38,542 nt of DNA from an archaeon (GCA_020056635.1 JAGVHI010000025.1:1-38542); one strand, 5' to 3'; shown: positions 16,766 through 27,185, numbered from the stretch's first letter. The notes: generated by a model from the sequence alone, not told the origin. Numbers and translations are program-made.

Positions 16766-17206
16766 ATGGCACCAGATCCAAACTACACCCGCTACTCGGA
16801 TGCATTCGATGAGGCGCGAACGTCTATACTAAGGCATGAACCATTCGACAGGCTTGTTGCAATAGACGCCAAACTTGGGAAAACCCCTGCAATCATGAAG
16901 GACTATTACGTACTGGTCGATTTTTGGCTGATGGCTGCAAAAGCCCTTGAACAGGCCGGCGAAAACCCGCTGCCTGCTGTTGAAAAGGCGTTCGAGCGGC
17001 TAAACTGGATGCAGAATGGAACCAGCAGCCACCAGATGGCATTGTGGGCGCTCCAGAAATGCTCAAATGACATGCAGTTCCCGCGTCTCATGAAACTGGT
17101 TCGTGAGCGCCTTGAAATGCGGCTGCGCGCTCAAGCTGCGATGCAACCAGTAAACAGGCCAGGCGGCGGTTCCGGGCAATCTACCAGGCGGCAGATGCGC
17201 TATTAA
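16766..17206 (+). CDS. Small unknown helical protein between lemA/GIDE and uvrB
   Basis: This 146-residue soluble protein is not recognised. It is mostly helical, with Trp/Leu-rich helices (YYVLVDFWLMAAKALEQAG and ERLNWMQNGTSSHQMALWAL) and a disordered, basic, glycine-rich tail from about residue 128. The paired helices around 50-110 could be a TPR-like helical hairpin, but no clear consensus is seen. It has a strong TATA box and a leader with a GTGAT ribosome binding site. Its stop is 7 nt from the convergent uvrB stop. It resembles the 318-aa gene at 11446 only in setting: plus strand, between Uvr genes, own promoter. Confidence 0.75.
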   Translation: MAPDPNYTRYSDAFDEARTSILRHEPFDRLVAIDAKLGKTPAIMKDYYVLVDFWLMAAKALEQAGENPLPAVEKAFERLNWMQNGTSSHQMALWALQKCSNDMQFPRLMKLVRERLEMRLRAQAAMQPVNRPGGGSGQSTRRQMRY

Positions 17207-17213
17207 GGCCAAT

Positions 17214-19163
17214 TCACTTTATCTTTGCCTTTTCCTTCTCCAGCATCGCTCTCCTTACATCATTTAGCTGCTCGCGGAACTTAATCGCATCCTCAAACTC
17301 CAATTCCTCAGCAGCTTTCCTCATTTTCGCCTCAAGCTCAATTGCAACTTTTTGCAAATCCGCCTTTGCCATATGCTTTTTCTCCCTAAGTTCCACCACG
17401 CGCTCGCCAATCGCCTTGTGTATTGTCCTCGGGGTAATCCCGTGCAATTTATTGAACTCAATCTGCACCCCTCTCCTCCGCTCAGTTTCTGAAATTGCAG
17501 TCTGCATGCCCCCTGTCATCCTATCTGCATACAATATTACTGTTCCATTCGAATTCCTCGCAGCCCTCCCAATAGTTTGAATGAGCGAGGTGTCATTCCT
17601 CAAGAACCCTTCCTTATCCGCATCCAGTATCGCAACCAGCGAAACTTCCGGTATATCCAGCCCTTCCCGAAGCAAGTTAATGCCCACTAAGCAATCAAAC
17701 TCCCCCAATCTCAGCTGCCTAATCAATTCCGTTCTCTGCAATGTTTCGATTTCTGAATGCAAATACCTCACTCTTATCTCCTCGTTTGCAAGGAACTCTG
17801 TCAAATCCTCCGCCATCCTCTTCGTAAGGGTAGTGACCAGCACCCTCTCATTTTTCGCAGCCCTGGCTTTCACTTCTACAATCAAATCCTTTACCTGCCC
17901 CTCGCTCTTCCGAACGATTACTTGCGGGTCAACCAGTCCTGTCGGGCGCACCAGTTGCTCCACTATTTGCCCAGAAACCCTGCGCTCATAATCAGAAGGA
18001 GTAGCTGAAACAAATATCACATTCTTCAAATGCTTTTCGAACTCCTCAAACTGCAGTGGCCTGTTGTCATAAGCTGACGGGAGCCTAAATCCATAATCAA
18101 TCAGATTCTTTTTCCTGGTCCTATCCCCATGGTACATCCCATGCAGCTGCGGAATGGTCACATGCGACTCATCTATCACAATCAGCCCATCCCTGGGCAA
18201 AAAATCCATCAATGAATAGGGCGGCTGCCCGGGCTGCCTTCCGTCAAAATGCCTTGAATAATTCTCAATCCCGCTGCAGAATCCCAATTCTTCTATCAGC
18301 TCAAGGTCGTAGTTGGTTCTAGTCCTCAGTCTGTGCGCTTCCAGCATTTCCAATTCCGGCAGCCTTTGCTCAAGCTCAATCCGTATGTCTTTCAACGCCC
18401 TTTCCTTTTCGCTCTCAGGAATAACATAATGCCTCGCAGGGAATATCCGCACAGCAGGGGGCTTTTCCACCACTTCCATTGTTTGCGGGTGGTGAATGCT
18501 CACGCTCTCCACCTCATCCCCATAAAGCGAAATCCGGACCACTTCAGTTGAATAGCCCGGTATTATCTCAACAGTATCCCCTTTAGCGCGAAACGCCCCG
18601 GGCTTCAATTCCAAATCATTCCTCTCATACTGCATGGACACGAATTTTGCAAGCATGCTCGAGCGGGCAATTTTCATACCTGGCGCAATCAAAAACGCCA
18701 TCTCATTCCATTCCTGGGGGGAGCCCAGCCCATATATACACGAAACAGTCGCAACAATAATAGTAGGGCCCGGAGTGAGCAAATTCGCAGTTGCCGCAAG
18801 CCGCATCCTCTCGATTTTCTCATTCACCTGCGCATCCTTCTCAATGTACGTGTCTGTTTGCGGTATGTAGCTCTCGGGCTGGTAGTAATCATAGTAAGAA
18901 ACGAAATAGCTCACCTTGTTTTTTGGGAAGAAATTCTTGAACTCGGAATACAGCTGCGCAGCCAGCGTTTTATTGTGCGAAATCACAAGCGTGCTCCTGT
19001 TGGTTTTCGCAATCACATTTGCAACCGTGTATGTTTTTCCCGAACCCGTAACCCCAAGCAATGTCTGCATGCCCCCTCTCTCCACGCCCCCTACAAGCTT
19101 CGCTATCGCTTCGGGCTGGTCGCCTGCAGGCGCAAAATCCGAATAAAGCTTGAACGAGTCCAT
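17214..19163 (-). CDS. uvrB: UvrB excinuclease subunit
   Basis: The damage-verifying helicase-like subunit, 649 residues from the chosen start. It shows Walker A GVTGSGKT (Lys43), the beta-hairpin region SYYDYYQPESYIPQTDTYI, the DESH box (VIDESHVTIPQ), helicase motifs V and VI (LREGLDIPEVSLVAILDADKEG and QTIGRAARN), and a C-terminal UVR motif for UvrC (about 610-645). ATG 19163 is preferred because MDSFKLYSDFAPAGDQP matches the family start and a minus-strand TATA element (GATAAAAG, near 19185-19192) is centred about 26 nt upstream. In-frame starts at 19172, 19175 and TTG 19181 are alternatives. All key residues are present. Confidence 0.97.
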   Translation of the reverse strand: MDSFKLYSDFAPAGDQPEAIAKLVGGVERGGMQTLLGVTGSGKTYTVANVIAKTNRSTLVISHNKTLAAQLYSEFKNFFPKNKVSYFVSYYDYYQPESYIPQTDTYIEKDAQVNEKIERMRLAATANLLTPGPTIIVATVSCIYGLGSPQEWNEMAFLIAPGMKIARSSMLAKFVSMQYERNDLELKPGAFRAKGDTVEIIPGYSTEVVRISLYGDEVESVSIHHPQTMEVVEKPPAVRIFPARHYVIPESEKERALKDIRIELEQRLPELEMLEAHRLRTRTNYDLELIEELGFCSGIENYSRHFDGRQPGQPPYSLMDFLPRDGLIVIDESHVTIPQLHGMYHGDRTRKKNLIDYGFRLPSAYDNRPLQFEEFEKHLKNVIFVSATPSDYERRVSGQIVEQLVRPTGLVDPQVIVRKSEGQVKDLIVEVKARAAKNERVLVTTLTKRMAEDLTEFLANEEIRVRYLHSEIETLQRTELIRQLRLGEFDCLVGINLLREGLDIPEVSLVAILDADKEGFLRNDTSLIQTIGRAARNSNGTVILYADRMTGGMQTAISETERRRGVQIEFNKLHGITPRTIHKAIGERVVELREKKHMAKADLQKVAIELEAKMRKAAEELEFEDAIKFREQLNDVRRAMLEKEKAKIK

Positions 19164-19247
19164 GCGTGCCATCATTCTCAAAAGAAGCTTTTATCGCTTC
19201 TCCCAGCTACCCTTCAGGCGTGCTGACCTCCCTCTAAAAACTGGTCA

Positions 19248-19835
19248 TCACGCCGCCCTTTCCATATACCTTGCGCGGGATTCAATCTCTTTTGCATGCT
19301 CGACAATTTTCCCGCTCCCTTTTGCTTTCAAGTAGCCAAAAATGAAATTTTTTGCAAGCTTCTCCCCCAATGCTTTCCTCATGGTCACGACATCAGTCGC
19401 CTTATCCTCAATATCCACTGAAAAAGCGCCCAACCCAAAATCAATCACAACCAGCCCGCCTTTTCCTGAATCCATTATGTTTGCTGGTGTGTAGTCCCCA
19501 TGCACCATGTTTGCGGAATGCATTTTCGCAAGCAATTCCCCTGCAATCCCCGCGCTCTTTGCACTCATTCCAACTCTTGCAAGTATGTCCCCCAGGATTT
19601 TGTTCATTGCAAAATGGGTTTTCCCAACCTCAAGCACGAACGGGCACGGCACCCCTGCCTCTTTTGCCCTCCTAAGCAGCCTTACTTCCCTTCCAGTCCT
19701 CGCTTTCCTCAGCTTCGCATCCAGCGCGTGGCTCCTGTATTTTTTCACAACCCTGTCTTTCACTACCGCATCGATCCCAGCTATCTTTTCCTCAAAAAGA
19801 ACCGCCTCGGCCCCCTGCAGCTTCTCATCCCTCAT
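19248..19835 (-). CDS. bud32: Bud32 kinase/ATPase of the KEOPS complex
   Basis: The 195-residue stand-alone small kinase matches Bud32/PRPK. It has a catalytic loop HGDYTPANIM (Asp114) and a metal-binding DFG (IDFGLGAFS, Asp132), followed by the family's DKATDVVTMRKAL block and a basic C-terminus. In the KEOPS complex Bud32 supports Kae1 in making t6A on ANN-decoding tRNAs. In many archaea it is fused to Kae1; here it is separate, and no kae1 lies in this window. Its ATG directly abuts the stop of the M50 protease gene (19835/19836), so it is the last gene of that operon. Confidence 0.93.
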   Translation of the reverse strand: MRDEKLQGAEAVLFEEKIAGIDAVVKDRVVKKYRSHALDAKLRKARTGREVRLLRRAKEAGVPCPFVLEVGKTHFAMNKILGDILARVGMSAKSAGIAGELLAKMHSANMVHGDYTPANIMDSGKGGLVVIDFGLGAFSVDIEDKATDVVTMRKALGEKLAKNFIFGYLKAKGSGKIVEHAKEIESRARYMERAA

Positions 19836-20462
19836 CTAGAGCCCCCCCAAAAGCAGCACTCCCCCGAAGCAAAATATGGTGAACGCTGCCCAAACCCTCC
19901 AATCCCAAGCCATCACCTTGCTCCCGTCCAGCGGGAATATCGGGAGCATGTTGAAGAACGCAAGGAAAAAATTGACCGTCACCCCAAGCATCGCAACCTT
20001 GACAAGAGCGCTCTCCGCCCCAAAGCCAGCCATCAGCCCCCCCACCACGAGCCCGAAAAACACGAATGCCAAAACCACATTCGTGACCGGGCCTGCAAGC
20101 GAAATCAGCCCGTACTGCTTCCTGTTTATCCTATATGCATGTATCATCACGGCCCCTGGCGCAAGGAACAGGAAAGGCGACCTTATCCCAAACAATTGGG
20201 GGAGGATTGCAAGCCCGAGCATGAGCATAAGGCCAGAAGGCCATGCCTCGTAGGCTGCCCTCGCCCCGTACCTTATTGCAACCAATTTGTGCGCAAGCTC
20301 ATGGAACACGAACCCAGAGCCAACTGTAATAGTGAATGCGGCAAGCCAGAACACGAACTCTCCTGACTTTACATCCAATCCCTGGTTGAAAAAAGTGAGC
20401 GATAGGGCTATTGCGACAACCGAAACGGCAATGTTCCCCAACTCGCGCTCGTCCAATTGCAT
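19836..20462 (-). CDS. Site-2 protease family membrane metalloprotease (M50)
   Basis: A 208-residue membrane protein with about six helices. Zinc site motifs are HELAH (His54, Glu55, His58) in one helix and NMLPIFPLDGSK (Asp179) in a later one, which define the M50/site-2 protease family of intramembrane peptidases. There is no PDZ or CBS domain, so it is a minimal form. ATG 20462 is preferred over an in-frame TTG at 20468 as the stronger codon; it lies 15 nt after the upstream gene's stop. It sits between a small membrane protein and bud32, with CDC48 at the head of the same string, which suggests a link to membrane protein quality control. The substrate is unknown. Confidence 0.93.
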   Translation of the reverse strand: MQLDERELGNIAVSVVAIALSLTFFNQGLDVKSGEFVFWLAAFTITVGSGFVFHELAHKLVAIRYGARAAYEAWPSGLMLMLGLAILPQLFGIRSPFLFLAPGAVMIHAYRINRKQYGLISLAGPVTNVVLAFVFFGLVVGGLMAGFGAESALVKVAMLGVTVNFFLAFFNMLPIFPLDGSKVMAWDWRVWAAFTIFCFGGVLLLGGL

Positions 20463-20477
20463 TTTCAAAACCCGAAT

Positions 20478-20867
20478 TCAAATCAGCTTAATCTGCGGCT
20501 GCTGTTTCTCCACCAACACTCTCGCCCTTGCAGGCGTAATCAGCCCTGCGTAGCTCTCGAGCATCGCATACGCTTCCCTCCCATCCGGGAGCGCAAGCCT
20601 TATTGCCTCATTCACCCGCTTGCTCTCAAGCGCAACCGCGGTCCGGATGGAAAATATCCCCGCATCCGAAACCAAAAGCACCATGTCCCCTGCTTTCACG
20701 CCCCGCACATTGGGGTACAGCATCGCAACCAGGAGCGAGACTCCCAAATCCGCAGCCGCAAGCCGCACAAGCAGCCCGAGTGTAATCTCCCCAGCAAACA
20801 CAGCAGCATAAATGAGCGCCCCCGCTGTGCAGATTGCAAACGCCTTTAGGAAAAGCCAAAGCCTCAT
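20478..20867 (-). CDS. Small membrane protein of the cdc48-M50-bud32 string
   Basis: A 129-residue protein that I cannot place in a family. Two hydrophobic segments lie at about 5-30 and 32-52. They are followed by a soluble beta-rich domain with a KAGDMVLLVSDAG turn (about 58-70) reminiscent of small SH3-like barrels of the NfeD/OB type, and a Val/Glu/Gln tail. It precedes the M50 protease by 15 nt. A two-helix plus small-barrel protein beside a membrane protease is reminiscent of NfeD-protease pairs, but the sequence does not prove homology. It could be a substrate or a regulator. Confidence 0.75.
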   Translation of the reverse strand: MRLWLFLKAFAICTAGALIYAAVFAGEITLGLLVRLAAADLGVSLLVAMLYPNVRGVKAGDMVLLVSDAGIFSIRTAVALESKRVNEAIRLALPDGREAYAMLESYAGLITPARARVLVEKQQPQIKLI

Positions 20868-20911
20868 ATTCCAACCTTCCTCGCCCTTCCCTTAATAAAA
20901 TTGCCCAATCC

Positions 20912-23095
<2,184 letters not shown>

Positions 23096-23194
23096 TCAGC
23101 AGTAGAACTTCCCTCCCAAGCCTTAAAAAAGGGGTGGGATTTTAGGCGGCTACAGGCGTTTTTAACGCTTCCCCCACATATACAATCCGATGAT

Positions 23195-24133
23195 ATGCCG
23201 AGCCTGAACATCGCAATTCTTGGGGCAGATCCGCAAGAGCGTGCCTCTGCAGCCCAATCCATAGGGAAAAAGGGCACTGCTGACGATGTGGGGTTTTACC
23301 ACACTGTATACTCCGGAACAATAGTTTCCGTAGCTGAGCCGGCTGCTTACCCTGCCAAATTCCAATCGCTCCTGCAGGCAATCGCCCTCTCCGACCACAT
23401 CCTTGTTCTCGCAGGCCAGCCCACTCCCCAATTAGGCGAAATAATAATTGCGCTTGATTTGCTCGGGCGCGATGCAATATTCGTTTCAGAAAACGACCTC
23501 TCCCCTTTCCTTTCAGCCACTTCGCTAAAAGGTGCAAAAATATCCCCCTCGTTGCAGGAGGCAAAGGAGCACATTCTCTCGCAGCAAGCGTCCAATGTTC
23601 CAGGAAGCACGCAAATTCCGATAGACCATTGTTTTGAGGTAAAGGGCGTGGGCACGGTTGCACTCGGGCTTGTAAAGCGGGGTGGAGTGAAAGTTCATGA
23701 CACGCTCGTTTCCTACCCCTCTGGCACGGAAATACAGGTCCGCACAATCCAGCGCAACGACGTTGACGTGCAATCTGCAGAGTGCGGGGACCGGGTGGGC
23801 CTCTCGCTAAAAGGGGCGAAATCAGAGCAGGTTGAGCGCGGCTCAATATTCGCAGCCGAACCCATGAACGTTTCAAATGAAATCTCGTGTGAGCTCTCAG
23901 TTGCGAAATTCTCCAAAACCGCAATTTCAAATGGCATGGCGCTGCACGTTGGCTGCAATCTCCAATTCGAGCCTGCAAAAATCGAGTGCGCAGCTGAGAT
24001 AAAGCAGGGCTCAAAAGGGAATGCGAAGCTCATTTTGCAAAAGCCTGTTGCTTTCAATAATGGCGATAGGCTGCTGATTTGCGATTTGAATGCGAAAGGG
24101 CTGCGCGCAATCGCAGGCGCAAAGCCGCTCTAG
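23195..24133 (+). CDS. EF-Tu/SelB-like protein with degenerate GTPase domain
   Basis: The 312-residue protein keeps the layout of a translational GTPase followed by EF-Tu domains 2 and 3, but the G domain has decayed. The expected P-loop position reads LGADPQERAS rather than GxxxxGK[ST], and there is no DxxG or NKxD. Residues about 140-230 match EF-Tu domain 2, with the family's HCFEVKGVGTVALGLVKRGGVKVHDTLVSYP. A domain-3-like part (about 235-312) follows. It probably cannot hydrolyse GTP and may act as an RNA- or tRNA-binding partner. Pseudo-translation factors like this exist in archaea, but I cannot name this one. It is divergent from cdc48, with a TATA-like TTTTTAAC near 23159-23166. Confidence 0.85.
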   Translation: MPSLNIAILGADPQERASAAQSIGKKGTADDVGFYHTVYSGTIVSVAEPAAYPAKFQSLLQAIALSDHILVLAGQPTPQLGEIIIALDLLGRDAIFVSENDLSPFLSATSLKGAKISPSLQEAKEHILSQQASNVPGSTQIPIDHCFEVKGVGTVALGLVKRGGVKVHDTLVSYPSGTEIQVRTIQRNDVDVQSAECGDRVGLSLKGAKSEQVERGSIFAAEPMNVSNEISCELSVAKFSKTAISNGMALHVGCNLQFEPAKIECAAEIKQGSKGNAKLILQKPVAFNNGDRLLICDLNAKGLRAIAGAKPL

Positions 24134-24180
24134 GCTGCAATTAGCGTGCAATAGCGTCTGCAAAACCCGCTTGAGAATTC

Positions 24181-25506
24181 CTATTTTTTCAGCACCCGAA
24201 CCAGAATCGGCGGAACCACAAACGTAGTGAGCAATGCCATAGCTGAAATTATTGAATACTGCGCAACAGAGAGCACATTGGAGGTAAGCCCCAGGGATGC
24301 GATAATGAGCGCAACCTCCCCTCTTGGCACCATTCCCACCCCAACTGCGACTGCCTCTTTCAATTTCAATTTTGCCCAAAGTGCAGCGCCGGCGCACGCA
24401 ACAAATTTGGTTGCAAACGCAATCGCAGTGAGCGCAAGAATCGGGACCGCATACTGCCATAGCGCCCCAACATCCACAAGCAGCCCGAGCGAAATGAAAA
24501 ACACAGGCATGAACAGCAGCTCAAGCCCGTACGTCTTGTCCTCTATCTCCTTGATGTGCTTGCTCCGGTTGAGCACTATTCCGGCAAGGAACGCGCCCAC
24601 TATTGCGGAGAGCTTGATGAACTCCGCAACGTAGGCGTACATGAGCATGAGCGCAAGCACGAGCAGGAACCTTTTCGGGCTCATATCCTTCCTGTCAAGG
24701 TAATCCACGAAATATTTGCCTGCAAGCATGCTGCCTAGCAGGAACACTCCAGCTGAAAGGCCTGTTATCAAGAGCTGCCCGATTGCAAGCCCGCTATCCC
24801 CTGTCACGTTGAGCACAAATGAGAGCACGAGCAGGCCAAGCACATCATCAATCACCGCAGCCCCGATTATTATTTGCGCAAATCTTGCACCGATCAAATT
24901 AAGCTCCCGAAGCAGCGCAACCGTCACTCCCACGCTCGTGGCAGTCAGCGCGGCGCCAACGAACATGGAATAGGCAAAATCCCCCCCGCTCATGCTTGCA
25001 TACAAATACCCTGCAGCAAACGGCACAATTACCCCTGCAACTGCAACCACTATATTATCAAATGCGAATATCCCCTCGATTTTGTTGTGCAGCCCGACCT
25101 TGAACAGGAGAATCACCGCCCCGAGCTGCGCGAAAACATGTATGACCTCCTCGAACCGCAGTATGTGCGGCGGGGACGAAGGGACAGGGGCGCCAGCCAG
25201 CTTGAGCGCCCCCCACCCAACCTCAACCACGCTCGGGCTCATCAATATCCCAAGCACCATCAATATCATCACTGAAGGCTGCTTTAGGTAAACGACTGCC
25301 ACCTCGCCGAGCACCGCAAGCAGCAGCAGGAACACTATTTCGAAATAGATATGCTTTTCCGGGTCCACCTGCCCGAAAATGCTTGTGCGGACAACAGTCA
25401 TCACCAGGAGAAGGAAAACCGCAAGCATGGCGAACGGCGCAAGCCTCTCCAAGTCCTTCGGAATCCTGGAAATGTCCAGGCTCCCTGGGATATCGGCTAT
25501 CTTCAT
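24181..25506 (-). CDS. CPA2-type monovalent cation/proton antiporter
   Basis: The 441-residue membrane protein has about 12-13 helices and fits the Kef/NapA antiporter superfamily. Asp-Asp in GAAVIDDVLGLLVLSF (Asp220/221) is the usual ion-binding pair, and an LGILMSPSV segment is the common glycine motif. There is no C-terminal TrkA-N domain, so no NAD-type regulation is seen. Start 25506 is chosen because a minus-strand TATA (GATATAAAC, 25528-25536) is centred 26 nt away, giving a leaderless mRNA; a longer in-frame reading to 25920 would run through that promoter and the facing transcript. It most likely exchanges Na+ or K+ for H+; which ion is unknown. Confidence 0.92.
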   Translation of the reverse strand: MKIADIPGSLDISRIPKDLERLAPFAMLAVFLLLVMTVVRTSIFGQVDPEKHIYFEIVFLLLLAVLGEVAVVYLKQPSVMILMVLGILMSPSVVEVGWGALKLAGAPVPSSPPHILRFEEVIHVFAQLGAVILLFKVGLHNKIEGIFAFDNIVVAVAGVIVPFAAGYLYASMSGGDFAYSMFVGAALTATSVGVTVALLRELNLIGARFAQIIIGAAVIDDVLGLLVLSFVLNVTGDSGLAIGQLLITGLSAGVFLLGSMLAGKYFVDYLDRKDMSPKRFLLVLALMLMYAYVAEFIKLSAIVGAFLAGIVLNRSKHIKEIEDKTYGLELLFMPVFFISLGLLVDVGALWQYAVPILALTAIAFATKFVACAGAALWAKLKLKEAVAVGVGMVPRGEVALIIASLGLTSNVLSVAQYSIISAMALLTTFVVPPILVRVLKK

Positions 25507-25566
25507 GCATGTGAAAGCGCACCCGATGTTTATATCTGTTCGCAGGCGCGTTGGAGTTGGGGAAAT

Positions 25567-25576
25567 GCATATAAAT
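25567..25576 (+). promoter_or_regulatory. TATA box facing the 40-codon ORF
   Basis: GCATATAAAT, centred about 20 nt before ATG 25592; the minus-strand TATA of the antiporter lies at 25528-25536. Confidence 0.4.
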
Positions 25577-25591
25577 CGCGCAATTTGTAGC

Positions 25592-25714
25592 ATGAAACAG
25601 ATTTCATCTGCGGAAACGCAGGCGGAATCATTTGGCAACGGGCTTCGGATCCGCAAGGATTCCGGTATCGGCCGCATCCAAAAATGCAGCAGGCGCGGAG
25701 CCTGTACGGCATGA
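25592..25714 (+). CDS. Possible 40-residue small protein or short transcript
   Basis: An ATG-to-TGA ORF of 40 codons lies shortly after a good TATA box. Its product would be polar and basic with two cysteines near the end, and has no signal peptide. The spacing is about 6 nt shorter than at the best leaderless genes, so a tiny leader or no translation at all is possible. It could equally be a small non-coding RNA: the DNA holds a CGGATCCG palindrome. Nothing is recognised by family. Confidence 0.3.
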   Translation: MKQISSAETQAESFGNGLRIRKDSGIGRIQKCSRRGACTA

Positions 25715-25799
25715 TACTGGCCAGACCCACCAGCCCGTGCCAAACTCCGCAACCCTATCTGCGCATTAAACATTTGGATTAGATTGGAGGTTGATTTTG

Positions 25800-26180
25800 A
25801 TGGATGAGGTAGTGCATTTTGAGATTCCTGTGGACAAGCTTGCGCGCGCGAAGAAATTCTATTCAAGCGCTTTCGGCTGGAAGCTGGAGGATTATCCCCA
25901 GTTCGAGTATGTTGGGGCAATAACCACTCCGCGCGGAAAGGATCACAATCCCAAGGAGCCGGGCGCGATTAACGGCGGGATGGCAAAGCGGAACTCAGTG
26001 CTTAAATCCCCCACTGTGACCATAATGGTCAAGGACATAAATGCGTCGCTCAAGAAAGTGGTGAAATCCGGCGGAAAGGTCGCGATGAAAAAAGAGGCCA
26101 TAGGCGACATGGGCTTCATAGCCTACATAATTGACACGGAGCGGAACGTAATCGGGCTTTTCCAGGAAGCGAAAAAATAG
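25800..26180 (+). CDS. VOC superfamily (glyoxalase/bleomycin-resistance-like) protein
   Basis: The 126-residue single-repeat VOC protein opens with VVHFEIPVDKLARAKKFYSSAFGWKLED, the typical first beta strand with metal-ligand His plus helix. It has the second half (TVTIMVKDINASLKKVVKSGGKV), followed by DMGFIAYIIDTERNVIGLFQ, which carries the closing strand. Such proteins work as dimers in isomerase, dioxygenase or binding roles; the substrate cannot be told. ATG 25800 follows GGAGGT with 8 nt spacing, which fixes the start over an upstream TTG at 25791. Confidence 0.9.
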   Translation: MDEVVHFEIPVDKLARAKKFYSSAFGWKLEDYPQFEYVGAITTPRGKDHNPKEPGAINGGMAKRNSVLKSPTVTIMVKDINASLKKVVKSGGKVAMKKEAIGDMGFIAYIIDTERNVIGLFQEAKK

Positions 26181-26210
26181 CATGGGCCAAGCCAGGCTTC
26201 ACTCACACCT

Positions 26211-26220
26211 ATTTTAAGCA
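26211..26220 (+). promoter_or_regulatory. TATA box of the CDF transporter
   Basis: ATTTTAAGCA, centred about 26 nt before the GTG start at 26241, consistent with a leaderless transcript. Confidence 0.5.
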
Positions 26221-26240
26221 AATCCCCGGATAATCCACAA

Positions 26241-27137
26241 GTGGAAAATGAACCCAGGGACAACCTCCGCGCCTCAAAAGCGGTGCTTGCTGCAAACGCA
26301 TTCCTTATTCTTGCCAAGCTAGTTGTTGCAATACTGACAGGCAGCATCGCAGCCATTGCGGTCCTTATCGATTCGCTGATGGACATGGTGGGCGCGCTTT
26401 TCCTCTATTTCGGGGTCAGGAAAGGGAGCGAGCCGCCAGATGTCAACCACCTTTACGGGCACAAGAAGTACGAAACAATCTCCTCAATCGCGCAGATTTC
26501 GCTCATTGCAATAGCCGCTTTCCTAATTGCAGCCGAAGCGCTCAACCGGTTTTCGCACCCGCGCGCACTTGACATCACGCTTGCAGACCTCGCAATCATG
26601 GCGGTTGCGGTCGCAGTGGACATTTGGGTCGTTTCCTACCTGAAAAAGCACGCAAACCTCGCAAGCCCTGCAATCCAGGCAAGCGTTGGCAACTATTCTT
26701 CAGACATACTGCAAAATTCCCTGGTTCTAGTCGGGCTGTTTGCAACAGGCGCCGGATTCCACATCGCCGACCCCATTGCCGCGCTCATTGTGGCATTTCT
26801 CATGTTCCGCGTGGTTTACTGGGTTGGGAAAGGGGCGTTTGGCGAGCTCACGGACATCGGCCCTCCAAAGGAGATGCTTGGGCGCTATGCACTCGCGCTT
26901 CGCAAGGTCCGTGGCGTCAAATCCTTCCACAAATTGCGCGCTCGCATTGTAGGCGGGGAAACGCTAATCGACGTGCACGTGCAGCTTTGGCCCGGGCTTT
27001 CAATCTCCCGCGCGCATGCAATCTGCGCCAGCGTGAAGCACACATTGATTGAAAAATTCCCTGAAGTGCGCGAAGTGCTCGTGCATCCGGAGCCCTATTC
27101 AGGGCCGCACAAGCGCGGGCCAAAATTCGGGAGCTAG
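26241..27137 (+). CDS. Cation diffusion facilitator metal exporter with NxxxD site
   Basis: The 298-residue protein is of CDF type: six membrane helices (about 15-200) and a C-terminal cytoplasmic metal-binding domain (about 205-285, with GETLIDVHVQLWPGLSISRAHAI and HPEPY). The helix 2 site is D44-S-L-M-D48, the usual DxxxD-type half. In helix 5 the expected HxxxD reads N151-Y-S-S-D155, so the histidine is replaced by asparagine. The family exports Zn, Mn, Fe, Co or Ni by proton antiport, and this substitution likely affects which. The GTG start is favoured by a TATA centre 26 nt upstream; no ATG is in frame nearby. Confidence 0.92.
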   Translation: MENEPRDNLRASKAVLAANAFLILAKLVVAILTGSIAAIAVLIDSLMDMVGALFLYFGVRKGSEPPDVNHLYGHKKYETISSIAQISLIAIAAFLIAAEALNRFSHPRALDITLADLAIMAVAVAVDIWVVSYLKKHANLASPAIQASVGNYSSDILQNSLVLVGLFATGAGFHIADPIAALIVAFLMFRVVYWVGKGAFGELTDIGPPKEMLGRYALALRKVRGVKSFHKLRARIVGGETLIDVHVQLWPGLSISRAHAICASVKHTLIEKFPEVREVLVHPEPYSGPHKRGPKFGS

Positions 27138-27185
27138 CTAATCCTTTTATGCAGTGCTCTCGAATTCCACTTGGGAGGTGCTCTA

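Larger units (their letters stand above)
25507..25799. other. Gap holding two opposing promoters
   Basis: This stretch of 293 nt between the antiporter and the VOC gene carries two TATA boxes in opposite directions (25528-25536 minus, 25567-25576 plus) and a short ORF at 25592-25714. From 25715 on I see only the VOC ribosome binding site, GGAGGT at 25786-25791. No tRNA-like structure was recognised. Confidence 0.6.

Noticed and set aside
19500-20366. Long plus-strand open frame (288 codons) opposite bud32 and the M50 protease
   Set aside because: Its product is His/Pro/Arg-rich with no domain. The opposite strand holds two clear families (Bud32, M50) in a tight operon, so this is a shadow.
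25507-25920. N-terminal extension of the antiporter to 25920
   Set aside because: It would cross its own TATA box and the VOC gene. The shorter form starts where the membrane protein does and is leaderless.
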